A stretch of 64,000 nucleotides of DNA from Desulfovibrio sp. UCD-KL4C (GCF_006210265.1 NZ_VCNC01000005.1:62001-126000), one strand, 5' to 3'; counted from the first letter of the stretch, positions 25,806-36,258 are shown. Program-made: numbers and translations. Notes: generated by a model not told the origin, from the letters alone.

Positions 25806-28475
25806 ATGAGCTATACTAAAAAAAATATAATCTGGATCGTCATTGATACGTTACGGTCAGATATGCTGGCATCGTGTAAATCAGAAGTAGCTAAGCCTAA
25901 CGAGATAGATAATATCCTTGAACAGGGCGTTTTGTTTACTGATGTTATGACTACAGGTGGAGGTACCAGAATCTCTGCTCCATCGTACTTCACCTCTTTG
26001 CGCCCGGGATTGACGGGGATGGCTCACATGGCTGTAGATACTTTGCGTAATCTTAATGATGACGCTATTTCTGTTACTGAGCATTTTAAACATCATGGGT
26101 ATAGAACCCTTCGGTGGGATGACAGCAGTCTTGATTCTTGTCAGCCTAAATCAGGGTTTGAAATTTTTGAGTCAGGATATCCTACATTAGATCATACCCC
26201 TGACCGGGATTATGATAATTCTCGGCGTGATGCTTTCGTTAAACGCTTGCGTAAAGATAATCAGCCTTTTTTTGCTTATCTCCACCTCGACTTCATCCAT
26301 GATTTTGGCGGATATTCACGCAACAATTGGTCAACGGAACAGTATCTTGATATTGTAGCTCAGCAAGCCAAAGATTTTCAGAAACTGTGGGATAAACTTA
26401 ATCCCGGTTTTGATGATATTGTAGTTATTTCTTCCGATCATGGCTGTATTCTTGATCGGGACTATATTGAATATGACAAAAAAAAACCATGGGATTTTTC
26501 AAATGCGAGAACTCAAGTTTTTGCTTCTTTTATTGCAGAAGGTTTGGTGCCATGTAAGCGGCATAATTTAATCCGTAGCATAGATATAGCCCCGACTTTG
26601 CTTGATATGGCTCTTGGGGAAGAAATGCATGCTCAGGGGGTATGCCTTACTTCTGTATTGCATGGCGGGCCAGAACTTGATTTGATTGGTATTGCCGAAC
26701 GTAATGTGACGTTGGAGAAAAAGAGCATTGCAGATTACACTTGTCTCAGGAAAAGTAATTGGACGTATTTTATTAACAGTCAAAAGCCATTTATGCTTTT
26801 CAATAGTGAAGATGGTGATTTAAACGTTGATCATCTTGGCAAGGGGTTTGAGGTTGAGAAGGAACTTCACCAATATTATGAAGATTTTGTCGTTAACGGT
26901 TGGCAAACTCCTACCGATTTGTACAAGCAACACGGGTTATCTATTCCAGTTGTACGCGGTGAGCCTGATATAAGCATATTACTTCCGGTCTGTAATTGGT
27001 CTGATGATGTGCGCTTGTGTTTGGACTCATTGCTTGATCAAATTTTGTTTACTGAATTAATTTTACTGGATGCTGACTCTAGCGGTGAAGTTGCTGAAAA
27101 ACTTGCAGAACAATATTCAGATAGAATGTATCTTCGTCATATTCAGGTTCAGGTCAATGAGAAATCTTTATGTGAAATGTTGAATATTGGGCTTGAAAAA
27201 GCGAAAGGAGTTTATTGTGTAACCGCCACTCCTTTATGCCAATACACTGAAAATTTTTGCTATTCACTTCATAAGGAATTTTTAAAAGATTCTAACGTAG
27301 TGCTTGCCTACGCAAATTCAAAACGTTTAATCAGTGATAATCGAGAAATGGGTTATTTGGGAACTGATGAATGCTTTGATGAGATTCTTTTTTCTAGAAT
27401 GGGATCTGGATTTGATCATAATTCAAGCTCTAAAATTTTATCTTTACCTTATTTTAATGAAATTGGAGCGTGTGCTATGTTTAGGACTGAAACTATGCGC
27501 AACTCTCGTGGGTTTGTAGAGAATCTTGGGAAAACATGGCATAAACTTATTAAGATAGGTACAATTAAGCATGTCCGCAAAGGACTGACAATCTCAAAAG
27601 ATTCGTCAATTTTGAGGCCGGTTATGCCGTGGCGAGAAGAACAGTCTAGGTTTAAGATAAGTGTAATAATTCCTGTGCTCGAATCCAATGTATTGCATAA
27701 GTTACCGCAAGTTATGTCGATGCTATCAACTCAGTGCGTAGATAGTATGGAAGTTCTTTTGCTATATTCGGCAGAAAACACCAGTTTTTTAAAAGCAGTA
27801 GCTAAAGATTTCTCAAAGCTAAAAATCAAAATAGTAAAGCATTCAGGACTGCTTTATAAGCTTTTAAACACAGGCCTTTATGTCTCCCGTGGAGAATTTC
27901 TTTTCTGGCTGGACCCAGCTGATAAACTTTTGCCAAAGTGTATAGGGAGCATGATTGATCATATGGATCAAGATCAGGACGTAACGGCTCTCCGTTGTGG
28001 GGTTATCCTCACTGAACAGGGCAAGCCAAAGCAGGTCGTAGTTCCGCACAGGCATACTAGGGAAATGATACAAGAAGTATGTGATTTGCGCGGTTTACTT
28101 TATAAACGTAGACTTCATAATGATATAGGTGTTTTTACTCCTTCAACAGGAAATGAATTTGGATGGGATCTTTGTATTAAATTATCTTTAGTTAGTTCTT
28201 TTCAAATTATTGAAGAACCTATGATTATAGCGACAAGAATGCATCAATATTTTATTCAGTCTGCTATTGAATCATATCGTAAAGTCATGCGTAATATGAT
28301 AAATGCAATGGGTGGGATGGTCGATTTTGTAAGGCTTTATGAAGATGATTTTAGAAGGCACTCCGCGGGTAAAGCCCGCTATATACTTGAAGAAGAAATG
28401 CTACTGATTTTAAAACTTATTAATAAGTTAGGAATATGTGCTGGGGGGCTCATTAGAGTACCTAAGATTTATTAA
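25806..28475 (+). CDS. Alkaline-phosphatase-superfamily sulfatase fused to two GT2-like domains
   Basis: A protein of 889 residues. Residues 1-~350 are a sulfatase/phosphotransferase fold: IIWIVIDTLRSDML with the first metal ligand, TRISAPSYFTSLRPGLTG with serine 57 at the nucleophile place (no CxPxR, so not a standard Cys-type sulfatase), and VISSDHGCILD near 208 with the second metal site. A GT-A-like domain starts near 385 (DISILLPVCNWSDDVRLCL) and another near 616 (FKISVIIPVLES, then FLFWLDPADKLLP). The second and first lack a clear DxD. No signal peptide or membrane helix is seen, which is unusual for this superfamily in glycan decoration. It could transfer a phospho-head group to a sugar or remove one. 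Confidence 0.75.
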   Translation: MSYTKKNIIWIVIDTLRSDMLASCKSEVAKPNEIDNILEQGVLFTDVMTTGGGTRISAPSYFTSLRPGLTGMAHMAVDTLRNLNDDAISVTEHFKHHGYRTLRWDDSSLDSCQPKSGFEIFESGYPTLDHTPDRDYDNSRRDAFVKRLRKDNQPFFAYLHLDFIHDFGGYSRNNWSTEQYLDIVAQQAKDFQKLWDKLNPGFDDIVVISSDHGCILDRDYIEYDKKKPWDFSNARTQVFASFIAEGLVPCKRHNLIRSIDIAPTLLDMALGEEMHAQGVCLTSVLHGGPELDLIGIAERNVTLEKKSIADYTCLRKSNWTYFINSQKPFMLFNSEDGDLNVDHLGKGFEVEKELHQYYEDFVVNGWQTPTDLYKQHGLSIPVVRGEPDISILLPVCNWSDDVRLCLDSLLDQILFTELILLDADSSGEVAEKLAEQYSDRMYLRHIQVQVNEKSLCEMLNIGLEKAKGVYCVTATPLCQYTENFCYSLHKEFLKDSNVVLAYANSKRLISDNREMGYLGTDECFDEILFSRMGSGFDHNSSSKILSLPYFNEIGACAMFRTETMRNSRGFVENLGKTWHKLIKIGTIKHVRKGLTISKDSSILRPVMPWREEQSRFKISVIIPVLESNVLHKLPQVMSMLSTQCVDSMEVLLLYSAENTSFLKAVAKDFSKLKIKIVKHSGLLYKLLNTGLYVSRGEFLFWLDPADKLLPKCIGSMIDHMDQDQDVTALRCGVILTEQGKPKQVVVPHRHTREMIQEVCDLRGLLYKRRLHNDIGVFTPSTGNEFGWDLCIKLSLVSSFQIIEEPMIIATRMHQYFIQSAIESYRKVMRNMINAMGGMVDFVRLYEDDFRRHSAGKARYILEEEMLLILKLINKLGICAGGLIRVPKIY

Positions 28476-28511
28476 ATTAGTTTCCTCGGTTGCATAGCTT
28501 GTCATATGAAA

Positions 28512-28550
28512 AGATGGTTAACCCATAAACTGAGTTAACCATCTTTTTTT
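28512..28550. terminator. Terminator between cassette and binding-protein gene
   Basis: AGATGGTTAACCCA pairs with TGAGTTAACCATCT (one mismatch pair near the loop) followed by TTTTTT. It can serve the + strand cassette and, read the other way, the - strand binding-protein gene. Confidence 0.75.
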
Positions 28551-28589
28551 AAAAAGAAGTGGGAACCGTTGCATTTGTTGCCAGCCTGA

Positions 28590-29366
28590 CTATTCCCCAA
28601 TATGGAGATACTGTTTTTTAAGGGAAGCCATTTCACCTTTAAGAATCATCTGGTCCATCATGAAGTTGACCGTATCCTGAAGACGTTCAGCATTAGCAGG
28701 CATCAGATAGCCTAATTCAGAACGAGTGAATGGATCGTTTGCAATGGGAGCTGACAAATTTTCATTGGTTGCTGCGTAATAAAGAGCCTCAACACTGTCA
28801 GTAATCATTACATCAACCTTTTTCTCGGCAACAGCCAGAGGAATTTCAAGATTTGACTTAAACATTATTACTTCAGCATTTTTAATATTTGCTTTAACAA
28901 ACTTCTCATTTGTTCCGCCGGGATTAACTCCGATCCGAACTCCTTTTTTATCAACATCTGCAAGAGATTTAAAACGTGACTTGTTATCCTTGGTAACAAG
29001 AATCGTTTTGCCGAACATCACGTAACCATGTGAAAAACGAGCTTCTTTCTGACGAGCAATAGTTCTAGTTATTCCGCTCATACCGATATCATATTTGTCT
29101 GCTTTCAAATCACCCATAAGGGTGGACCATGTTGTTTTTACCAGTTCAAGTTTTAATCCAAGACGTTTAGCAAAACTATCTGCTACAGCAATATCGAATC
29201 CTTCGTATTTGCCTTCATTATGAAATGAAAAAGGTTTGTAGTCTCCAGTTGTTCCAACGCGCAGTGTTCCGCTAGTAACAATTTCATCAAAGCTGCGGGC
29301 CTGACAGTTAAGAGCGGGGATAAGAACTAGAGTACAAAGCAATACGGTATAGAAAAATTTGGACAT
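28590..29366 (-). CDS. Periplasmic solute-binding protein, cyclohexadienyl-dehydratase-like
   Basis: A protein of 258 residues with a Sec signal peptide (MSKFFYTVLLCTLVLIPALN, cleavage near CQARS). SBP_bac_3 fold: GTLRVGTTGDYKPFSFHN, YEGFDIAVADSFAKRLG, DIGMSGITRT and VRIGVNPGGTNEKF. The last motif and DVMITDSVEALYYA are closer to periplasmic cyclohexadienyl/arogenate dehydratases (PheC type) than to ordinary amino-acid receptors, so either an enzyme making phenylpyruvate/phenylalanine or a binding protein is possible. No ABC permease lies beside it. GGAGA precedes the ATG at 29366. Its 3' end is duplicated at 22926-23060. Confidence 0.75.
   Translation of the reverse strand: MSKFFYTVLLCTLVLIPALNCQARSFDEIVTSGTLRVGTTGDYKPFSFHNEGKYEGFDIAVADSFAKRLGLKLELVKTTWSTLMGDLKADKYDIGMSGITRTIARQKEARFSHGYVMFGKTILVTKDNKSRFKSLADVDKKGVRIGVNPGGTNEKFVKANIKNAEVIMFKSNLEIPLAVAEKKVDVMITDSVEALYYAATNENLSAPIANDPFTRSELGYLMPANAERLQDTVNFMMDQMILKGEMASLKKQYLHIGE
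28591..28725. repeat. 135-bp direct repeat inside the intact binding-protein gene
   Basis: The partner of 22926-23060 (134 of 135 bases equal). It forms the 3' end of the coding region at 28590-29366. Confidence 0.9.
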
Positions 29367-29606
29367 GCGAAAAATCTCCTTTAGTTAGCAAGCATGGATA
29401 AAATATTTCAATTTCAGTACGTCAAAAAGGTGGTAAATTGCAACGTTTGAAGCCTTACATAAAATTTATCAATGTGGGAAAATAAGAAACATTACCACGT
29501 TCTGCTTTTATATAACCATCGCTACTATTTTTCTTAAATATCTGTTAAAAATAATAGTCACTCATTTTTAAATTTTCTTATTTTACATATCGACCTCGGG
29601 GGTAGT

Positions 29607-30518
29607 ATGTTTAAAAGTATAGTATTTTTTTCTTGGTTGTTGGTATTAATATCTTTCATCTTTCCATATGATAGTATTGCTAAGGATACTGTTCTCTTGA
29701 TGAACCGCCATGGTTATTTAGATTCCCGTCATACTTATGAGAATGAAGTTTTGATTACTGCGTTGGAAAAAACGAGAGAAAATTATGGAGATTTTGAGAT
29801 TGTGACTACAATCTCTAATGCACAGCGGGAACGTCTTTTTTTGGAGCTTCTTAAAGGTGAAAATTTAAATATCTATGTAGCTCCAACTCAGAAAAAATGG
29901 GAAGAAAAATCTATACCTATACGAATTCCTGTATTGAAAGGAATTCTAGGTTATCGACTTTTTCTTATCAGGAAGCAGAATGAAAAAGAATTTTCAACCA
30001 TCAGTACAGTTGAAGAGCTGAAAAAACTAAAAGCAGGCCTCAACAGGCACTGGAGCACTACCAAGGCGATGGAAGCCCTTGGCTTTAATGTTGTTAGAGG
30101 TGGTGAATACAAAGGTTTATTTAAAATGCTTATGTATGACAGGTTTGATTATTTCCCAAGAGGGGTAAGTGAAATTTTTGCTGAGTATGACAGCAGAAAG
30201 GATCTACTGCCGGATTTAGCAATTGAGCCTCATCTTGCATTATACTTACCACAGCCTACATACTTTTTCGTTTCTCCTAAGTTTCCTAAACTGGCAGAAA
30301 GAATTAAAGATGGACTGGAAAGAATGATTAAAGATGGAAGTTTTGATAAATTGTTCTGGGAATATAATGCATCAAACCTTAACAGAGCTGATCTTAAAAA
30401 TCGTTTAGTTCTTTTTGCAGACAATCCGTTTTTATCACCTGAGACTCCATTTAAGGAAAAGCAATTGTGGTTCAATCCTCTTGAGCAGCATAGAAGTGAA
30501 ATTCGTAAAGAAGATTAA
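29607..30518 (+). CDS. Periplasmic substrate-binding-like protein
   Basis: A protein of 303 residues with a signal peptide (SIVFFSWLLVLISFIFPYDS, cleavage near SIAKD). The body has the shape of SBP_bac_3-type receptors without strong motifs: STVEELKKLKAGLNRHWSTT, GLFKMLMYDRFDYFPRG, LALYLPQPTYFFVSPKFP, then a final helix KDGLERMIKDGSFDKLFWEY. Such orphan receptors in this group often work with sensor proteins rather than transporters. It is divergent from the PheC-like gene and convergent with the chemoreceptor at 30592, separated by a terminator. ATG 29607 after TCGGGGGTAGT. Confidence 0.65.
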   Translation: MFKSIVFFSWLLVLISFIFPYDSIAKDTVLLMNRHGYLDSRHTYENEVLITALEKTRENYGDFEIVTTISNAQRERLFLELLKGENLNIYVAPTQKKWEEKSIPIRIPVLKGILGYRLFLIRKQNEKEFSTISTVEELKKLKAGLNRHWSTTKAMEALGFNVVRGGEYKGLFKMLMYDRFDYFPRGVSEIFAEYDSRKDLLPDLAIEPHLALYLPQPTYFFVSPKFPKLAERIKDGLERMIKDGSFDKLFWEYNASNLNRADLKNRLVLFADNPFLSPETPFKEKQLWFNPLEQHRSEIRKED

Positions 30519-30524
30519 TAGAAT

Positions 30525-30558
30525 AAAGGGTTAACTCGTAAGCTGAGTTAACCCTTTT
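30525..30558. terminator. Bidirectional terminator of the GGTTAACTC family
   Basis: AAAGGGTTAACTC pairs with GAGTTAACCCTTTT around GTAAGCT. It separates the convergent genes ending at 30518 and 30592. Confidence 0.85.
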
Positions 30559-30591
30559 AAATTTCAACTGCGGGAAATGTGCTCCGGGTGA

Positions 30592-32733
30592 TTAGTTCTC
30601 ACTATGTACCATTTCATCAACAAGAGTTTTTAGTTCTTGTGATTGTCGTACCAATTCTTCCACAGCGCTCGCTGACTGCCCCATGCTTGTTGATGTTTCG
30701 CTAGAAATAATGTTTATTTCATCTACTGCCCGATTTATTTCTTCGCTGGTTGCAGACTGCTGCTCGGCTGCTGCAGCGATGGCTTGTACCTGATCAGTTG
30801 TTACGTTTACCAGTGATACTATTTCATCAAGAGAATCTCCTGAAAGTTTGGCCAGCTCGGTACTCTCGTTAATCATCTGTACTGCTTTGTCCATGCTGCC
30901 TATGCTATTGTGTGAGCCTGTCTGAATATTTTTGATGGCTTCACCAACCTCTTCAGTTGCCTTCATTGTCTTTTCAGCCAGTTTGCGAACTTCATCTGCT
31001 ACTACAGCAAAGCCTCGACCTGCATCACCAGCTCTAGCAGCTTCAATTGCTGCGTTTAAAGCCAGCAAATTAGTCTGGTCTGCAATGTCAGAAATAACAC
31101 CCATTATACTGTCAATGTCATCTGTCTGTTTGCCTAAGGAAGACATGTGTTCTTTTAGATCGCCAATTTGAGTCTGTACATTTTGTATTGAATTTACGGC
31201 CTTGGTTACTACCGTTGAACCTTCCTGTGCTTTGTCACGGGCTTTGTCTGATTCTGTGGCGGCGTTGCTTGCGTTCATGGAGACTTCAAGCACCGTAGCG
31301 TTCATTTCTTCCATGGCTGTTGCGGTTTCGCTGACGCGTTCAGTCTGAAGTTCGGCACCGCGGCTGGACTGCTCAATCTGCGCTGCAAGTTCCTCGGATG
31401 CAGTAGTCATTCTTTCCGCAACATGCTCCAAACGTTTGGCTGCGTCTAAAATAAGCTGACGACCGGATTCAGCTTTGCTTTTTGCTGTTTCGGCCTCGCT
31501 CATTGCTTTTTGGGCTCGCTCTGACTCATGGTCTGCTTCGTTACTTTTTTGTTCAGCCTCAGAAATTTTTTGTTTCAGATTGTTAACCATTTTTGACATA
31601 GCTAAAGCCAGCTGCCCAGCCTCATCTTTTTGGTGTATATCCAACGTTTGATCCAGATCTCCATCGGCCACTTTAGTGGCGAAGATTACACCTTTGGTCA
31701 TTGGTCCGGTGATTGCTTTGGTGAGCCATATAGCCACTAATATTCCCAGAAGAATTGCAGCTATAAGGCCGAAAATTATTATCCAAGTAGCCATGGCCAG
31801 GCTGTTAGCACTTTCGGTTGCTATGTTTTGGGTTTGCGCCATCCCCGCCTCAGCAGTTTTATCAGAAGCGGCAACAACTTGATTGGAGGCTATCTCTAAA
31901 CGGTTGTTCAGTTTCTGGAGTTGGTCCATGCCATCAGAGAGAATTGTTATTGCTTTATTATAATTGTCCGCCTCTTTCTTAATAAGCTCAAGGGAGTGCA
32001 GGTCTTTTTCCTGAGTTGTCATCGTCCTTATTTTATCTAAAACCTTATTCATCTTCGGGAACGTTTTAATGGCTTCAGCAAGTATTGTCAGGTCGTTTGT
32101 TGCTTGTGCTTTAAAATTCATTATCCGGATATTGTTGCCAAGATCTATGACATCATTGATACTTGTAATTTTAATCAGGCGGGCGTTCATTGCTAACGGT
32201 GATGCTTGTGAAGCAATTTGCGAGGAGAGTTTTTTATTTTGATCCTCAAGGTATTGATAGGCATTTTTCATGAATTTTTGGGCTGATTCAGTCATATTTA
32301 TACGAGCATTTTTCAGTTCGCCTTGAACCTTACGAGCCTTGTTTGCCAAACTGGTGTATTGTTCCACCGCTGCTGTAGCTTTTACTACATTTTCACGCAG
32401 TTTAACCAGTTGCGGAAACTTGTCAGCCAAAGCCTTAGCATCTTTTAAATGACTTGTTTTTAGCTCAGACAGTAAGTTTTGGCTTTCTGTCCAGTAGGAT
32501 TCGTCCTCAGACATGGCAAATCCGCGCATGGCATACATTGTGAGTAGAGATGCTTTTTGTACATCAATGGCTTCGGCCACTTCCGGCACATACATTTTAG
32601 CCAGCTTGTTGCTACCTTTTTTAGATAATTCCATGTTGATAATGGCTGTAGTACCTAACGCTGTCATGATGCCTAGAATAATTGTAAATCCAAGTCCTAG
32701 CTTATTGCCAAGTTTAACATCTTTTAAATTCAT
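30592..32733 (-). CDS. Methyl-accepting chemotaxis protein with large helical sensor domain
   Basis: A protein of 713 residues. Membrane helix at 13-33, an all-helical periplasmic part of about 270 residues (helical bimodular, HBM-like, from its length and coiled pattern), second membrane helix near 305-327 ([19 protein letters not shown]), HAMP, coiled coil, MCP signalling domain with [18 protein letters not shown] and [20 protein letters not shown] receptors commonly sense organic acids. GGGGAGG precedes the ATG at 32733. No C-terminal CheR-binding pentapeptide is seen (ends MVHSEN). Confidence 0.9.
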   Translation of the reverse strand: MNLKDVKLGNKLGLGFTIILGIMTALGTTAIINMELSKKGSNKLAKMYVPEVAEAIDVQKASLLTMYAMRGFAMSEDESYWTESQNLLSELKTSHLKDAKALADKFPQLVKLRENVVKATAAVEQYTSLANKARKVQGELKNARINMTESAQKFMKNAYQYLEDQNKKLSSQIASQASPLAMNARLIKITSINDVIDLGNNIRIMNFKAQATNDLTILAEAIKTFPKMNKVLDKIRTMTTQEKDLHSLELIKKEADNYNKAITILSDGMDQLQKLNNRLEIASNQVVAASDKTAEAGMAQTQNIATESANSLAMATWIIIFGLIAAILLGILVAIWLTKAITGPMTKGVIFATKVADGDLDQTLDIHQKDEAGQLALAMSKMVNNLKQKISEAEQKSNEADHESERAQKAMSEAETAKSKAESGRQLILDAAKRLEHVAERMTTASEELAAQIEQSSRGAELQTERVSETATAMEEMNATVLEVSMNASNAATESDKARDKAQEGSTVVTKAVNSIQNVQTQIGDLKEHMSSLGKQTDDIDSIMGVISDIADQTNLLALNAAIEAARAGDAGRGFAVVADEVRKLAEKTMKATEEVGEAIKNIQTGSHNSIGSMDKAVQMINESTELAKLSGDSLDEIVSLVNVTTDQVQAIAAAAEQQSATSEEINRAVDEINIISSETSTSMGQSASAVEELVRQSQELKTLVDEMVHSEN

Positions 32734-33356
32734 AAGAAAATCCTCCCCAGGATATGAATTATTCTGTTACGTGTGAATAAGACTCTAACGTATTGCTTTA
32801 ATGATATAAATACCGAGTATATCGATCTGCTTGTTTTGTATACATTGTAAGTACCTTTTATTGCAAATTGAATTTTTACATAGCTAAAGCATTAAAAAAT
32901 ATTATATGTTTTATTTTATTGTTTTAATCATAGTGCTATGACTTATACTGGATATGTTTTTTGATAAGCTAGTTAAAGTCTTGTCTTAATTTTTAAAGAA
33001 AAAACATATTTTTATTCATAATTCGTGTTCAAGATTTATTCAAAGCTTAACTTAAAATCTGTAAAAAAGATTGCGTAATTTTATAATTTTAAAATACTGT
33101 GATTAAAAGCTGAATTTGTAAGATATTGTGCGTGTAAAAAATAGAATATGCAGTATTGTTATGTAATATTCATTAAAACTTGATGACGTTGATATGACAA
33201 ATAGTATTGAGTCTCTGTAATGAAACTTGTTTTTTTAACACATATCCTTCAGAGCATACTCCACACTTTGCATCAATTTTATAATCTTCCCCTTGTGAAG
33301 ATGTTTTATACGTAGTACTTTAAAAGAGAGGTCTTTTTAAAAGTGCGGAGTGTTTT
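32734..33356. other. AT-rich divergent intergenic region
   Basis: About 620 bases between the chemoreceptor and the hybrid kinase, very rich in A and T. I see no gene and no clear hairpin; it must hold both promoters. Confidence 0.5.
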
Positions 33357-35648
33357 ATGCCAGAATTTAAACATATCCAGACTCAACTCAAGTCTATTAC
33401 TCAGGTTGTTTCTTGTGAACTGGAACGGGTTGAGGATATCCTTTACTTTTTGGATTCTCTGACGTCCAAGTTTTTTATTGAAACTGAACATGATTCAGTG
33501 GAAATAGCTAACTGGCTTAGCGAAAATGATTTTACCGTAGGGGAAGACGGTTTCTATTTAAGTATTCCCCAGCTTGTAGATTTTAGAAAGAAAAAGCTGT
33601 CCGGTGATGCAGTCAGTTTTTCGTGGCCGCCTGATAAGATTGATGATGAAATTGCCAGATTCCATATGTTTTGCCTTCATAATATTGGTGACATTCTATC
33701 CTCAATGCATGAGAGAATTCCCAGTGCAGTCTGGATGTATTATCAGGATGTCACAAACACAGCTTTGCAATTTCCATATATTGATCAAATAGAAGCTATT
33801 ACTCCCGATTTTGATTGGTCTAAATACCATACCTTCGCCTCGGTCAATCCAGAAGTAAACCCGGAAAGAGAAGTTCGCTGGTCGGCGCCTCATGTGGATT
33901 ACGCCGGAAGAGGGCTTATCGTTGCCGCGTCAATTCCGGTGTATATCGGGCATGACTTTGTCGGCTTGTGGAGTATTGATATAAAAGTGGAAGGATTGGT
34001 GCGTCATGAGATTCTGGCGGCAAGTCGGAAAAGCCAATTAACCTGCATTGTAGATAAAAACGGATCATTAATAGCGGACAGCCGAGGTGTGTCCATAAAA
34101 GAAATGGATAAAGGAGAGATTGCTCTTATTAATTTTAACGAGATTCATGAATGTTTTAAAAATGTAAATTTGCAAAAAATCTTTGATTCTAAGAGCGGGT
34201 ATAGAAATTTTAATTCCAGTGACGAATCATTTCAGGTTCATTGGCAGATAATAAATTCGATGGGCTGGATTTGTATAACAGTTCTCTCAGTTCATGAATT
34301 AATCACTACCGCTAAAACCCTCTTCCAAAAAGCATTTATTAACCTTAAAAAAGGTGATTCAGAGCCGCTTATAAAAACGGATCATTTTCCTGATGAAATG
34401 TTGGAGATGGCACATTCATATAACGAGATGGCTCATAGTCTGGATAAAATGCGCAAACAAATTTTGAATAAAAATCTTGAACTCGTAAAGCAAAGAATAG
34501 AAGCAGAAGCAGCAAATAAAGCAAAGTCTTCTTTTTTGGCTAATATGAGTCATGAGCTAAGAACTCCGTTAAACGGGATTGTCAGTATGCTCTATCTTAT
34601 TAAAGATACTGAACTTGATGGTGAGCAGGCTAATTACGTTAAATTTACTATTCAATCTGCTCAGCGGCTAACAGATCTGCTTGGGGATATTCTTGATTTG
34701 ACAAAGATCGAATCCGGTGAGGTCAAACTTGTAGAAAAACCGTTTGAATCTGTAAAAATATTTGAAGCAATAGAATCTCTGTTCGGGCCGACATGCAAGC
34801 AACGCGGTCTGAAATTTGAATTGAATGTAGACAGCTCAGTTCCAGCAACTCTTGTCGGAGACCCTTTAAGGTTCAGTCAGATTCTAAATAACCTTGTGGG
34901 TAATGCCGTTAAGTTTACCGAGCATGGAGAGATTAGCGTCGCTGTTCATTTGCTGTCGGATGTAGCTCCTGATGTTTCAAGAATTTTCTTTTCCGTGTCG
35001 GATACCGGTATCGGTATGGAAGAAAAAAATATTGAAAATTTGTTTGGCATGTTTATTCAGGTTGATGAAGGTTATCAACGTTTATACCAAGGGGCAGGTC
35101 TGGGATTAGCGATCGTCAGACAACTTGTGGTGCTGATGGGTGGTAATATTTCTGTTACAAGCAAACTTGGAGAAGGAACGTCTTTTTATGTGTCTATTCC
35201 ATTTAAAAAAGATAACAGTGAATCGATTCCTGCTAAAGAAAGTTTTACGATAAATCTTTCAGAATCAAGCCATTATTGGGTACTTGTGGTCGAGGATGAA
35301 AGAATAAATATGATTGCTACTAAAGCAATTTTAAAGAAGTCAGGATTTAATGTCGGTACAGCTGAAAATGGACTTGAAGCATTAAAAGAACTTAAAAAAA
35401 ACAGGTATGATCTGGTTTTGATGGATATCCGTATGCCGCTTATGGACGGGATTGAGTCCACTATTGCTATAAGAAACGGTCGCGCAGGTGATGACAATAC
35501 GGATATCCCAATTGTGGCTTTAACTGCTTTTGCCACAGCAAATAGTAAAAATGATTTTTTGCGTGCCGGCATGAACGATTATTTAACTAAGCCGCTTGAG
35601 ATCGATAGCCTCTTCAAATCTATTATGGCGCTGCTGAAAAATAATTAA
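33357..35648 (+). CDS. Hybrid histidine kinase with Cache-like sensor and receiver, no membrane segment
   Basis: A protein of 763 residues. Residues ~100-260 look like a Cache/PDC sensor ([40 protein letters not shown]), but there is neither a signal peptide nor a hydrophobic helix of membrane length, so the sensor seems cytoplasmic. His[22 protein letters not shown] near 390-410 with the phosphorylated histidine. HATPase: [36 protein letters not shown]. Receiver near 640-760: [14 protein letters not shown] with the aspartate and a late KPL lysine. ATG 33357 after GCGGAG. Monocistronic as far as can be seen; its output is unknown. Confidence 0.85.
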   Translation: MPEFKHIQTQLKSITQVVSCELERVEDILYFLDSLTSKFFIETEHDSVEIANWLSENDFTVGEDGFYLSIPQLVDFRKKKLSGDAVSFSWPPDKIDDEIARFHMFCLHNIGDILSSMHERIPSAVWMYYQDVTNTALQFPYIDQIEAITPDFDWSKYHTFASVNPEVNPEREVRWSAPHVDYAGRGLIVAASIPVYIGHDFVGLWSIDIKVEGLVRHEILAASRKSQLTCIVDKNGSLIADSRGVSIKEMDKGEIALINFNEIHECFKNVNLQKIFDSKSGYRNFNSSDESFQVHWQIINSMGWICITVLSVHELITTAKTLFQKAFINLKKGDSEPLIKTDHFPDEMLEMAHSYNEMAHSLDKMRKQILNKNLELVKQRIEAEAANKAKSSFLANMSHELRTPLNGIVSMLYLIKDTELDGEQANYVKFTIQSAQRLTDLLGDILDLTKIESGEVKLVEKPFESVKIFEAIESLFGPTCKQRGLKFELNVDSSVPATLVGDPLRFSQILNNLVGNAVKFTEHGEISVAVHLLSDVAPDVSRIFFSVSDTGIGMEEKNIENLFGMFIQVDEGYQRLYQGAGLGLAIVRQLVVLMGGNISVTSKLGEGTSFYVSIPFKKDNSESIPAKESFTINLSESSHYWVLVVEDERINMIATKAILKKSGFNVGTAENGLEALKELKKNRYDLVLMDIRMPLMDGIESTIAIRNGRAGDDNTDIPIVALTAFATANSKNDFLRAGMNDYLTKPLEIDSLFKSIMALLKNN

Positions 35649-36258
35649 TTATAGAACAGATTGATATTTTTTTTTAATTCCTTAATTATATTCATAGATT
35701 TTGCTTAGTCGTATAAGCCCGCTCCTACGTACATATCTTTTTTATGGCGCTATAGATAATCCTGATTGAAATAGAATCCCTCGCAGTAATAAACGTAGTG
35801 AAATAATCTTTTACGCTAAATTAACGTTGAAATCGTGGAAGTAATACCCTAACGTCACGGCTGTTCCTGCGGAGACGGACTGTTATTAGCATTAGCGAAG
35901 TAGCAAATATTCGATCTCACGTAAGGTTAAAACTAGGAGAGAATATATCTAATGAAATCTTTTCAGTCTAATTATTCACTTTATGAACTAGCCCGTGCTC
36001 ACAATGTCCTTACGGATGATTGTCCGCAGGTTTTTTCTGCGTATCCAATTGGTTCAGAAGAGTTTTTGCATCCGTGTATCCCCATCTTTTGTGCTCACAG
36101 AAGACGTGGAAGTCCCATTTTATAAGCAAATTTGTCGTTTTATAAGAGTTAAAAAATGACCGATGGTCACAAGTGTGCGCTGTACACTTTACGCCAACAG
36201 TTGTTGCTTAAATCTTTCACGACATAAATTTGCTGCTAAACTTTTACCCCGTGAAAAA
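35649..36258. other. Long leader region upstream of the transporter genes
   Basis: About 600 bases. CCTGCGG near 35875 can pair with CCGCAGG near 36022, and a 57-codon frame lies between 35952 and 36125. A structured leader or attenuator is possible, but I recognise no riboswitch. Confidence 0.35.
35952..36125 (+). CDS. Possible small protein or leader peptide (57 aa)
   Basis: ATG after TAGGAGAGAATATATCT gives 57 residues starting MKSFQSNYSLYELARAHN and ending RRRGSPIL, with three cysteines. The good ribosome binding site is the only strong argument. It could be a leader peptide for the downstream transporter. Confidence 0.3.
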   Translation: MKSFQSNYSLYELARAHNVLTDDCPQVFSAYPIGSEEFLHPCIPIFCAHRRRGSPIL

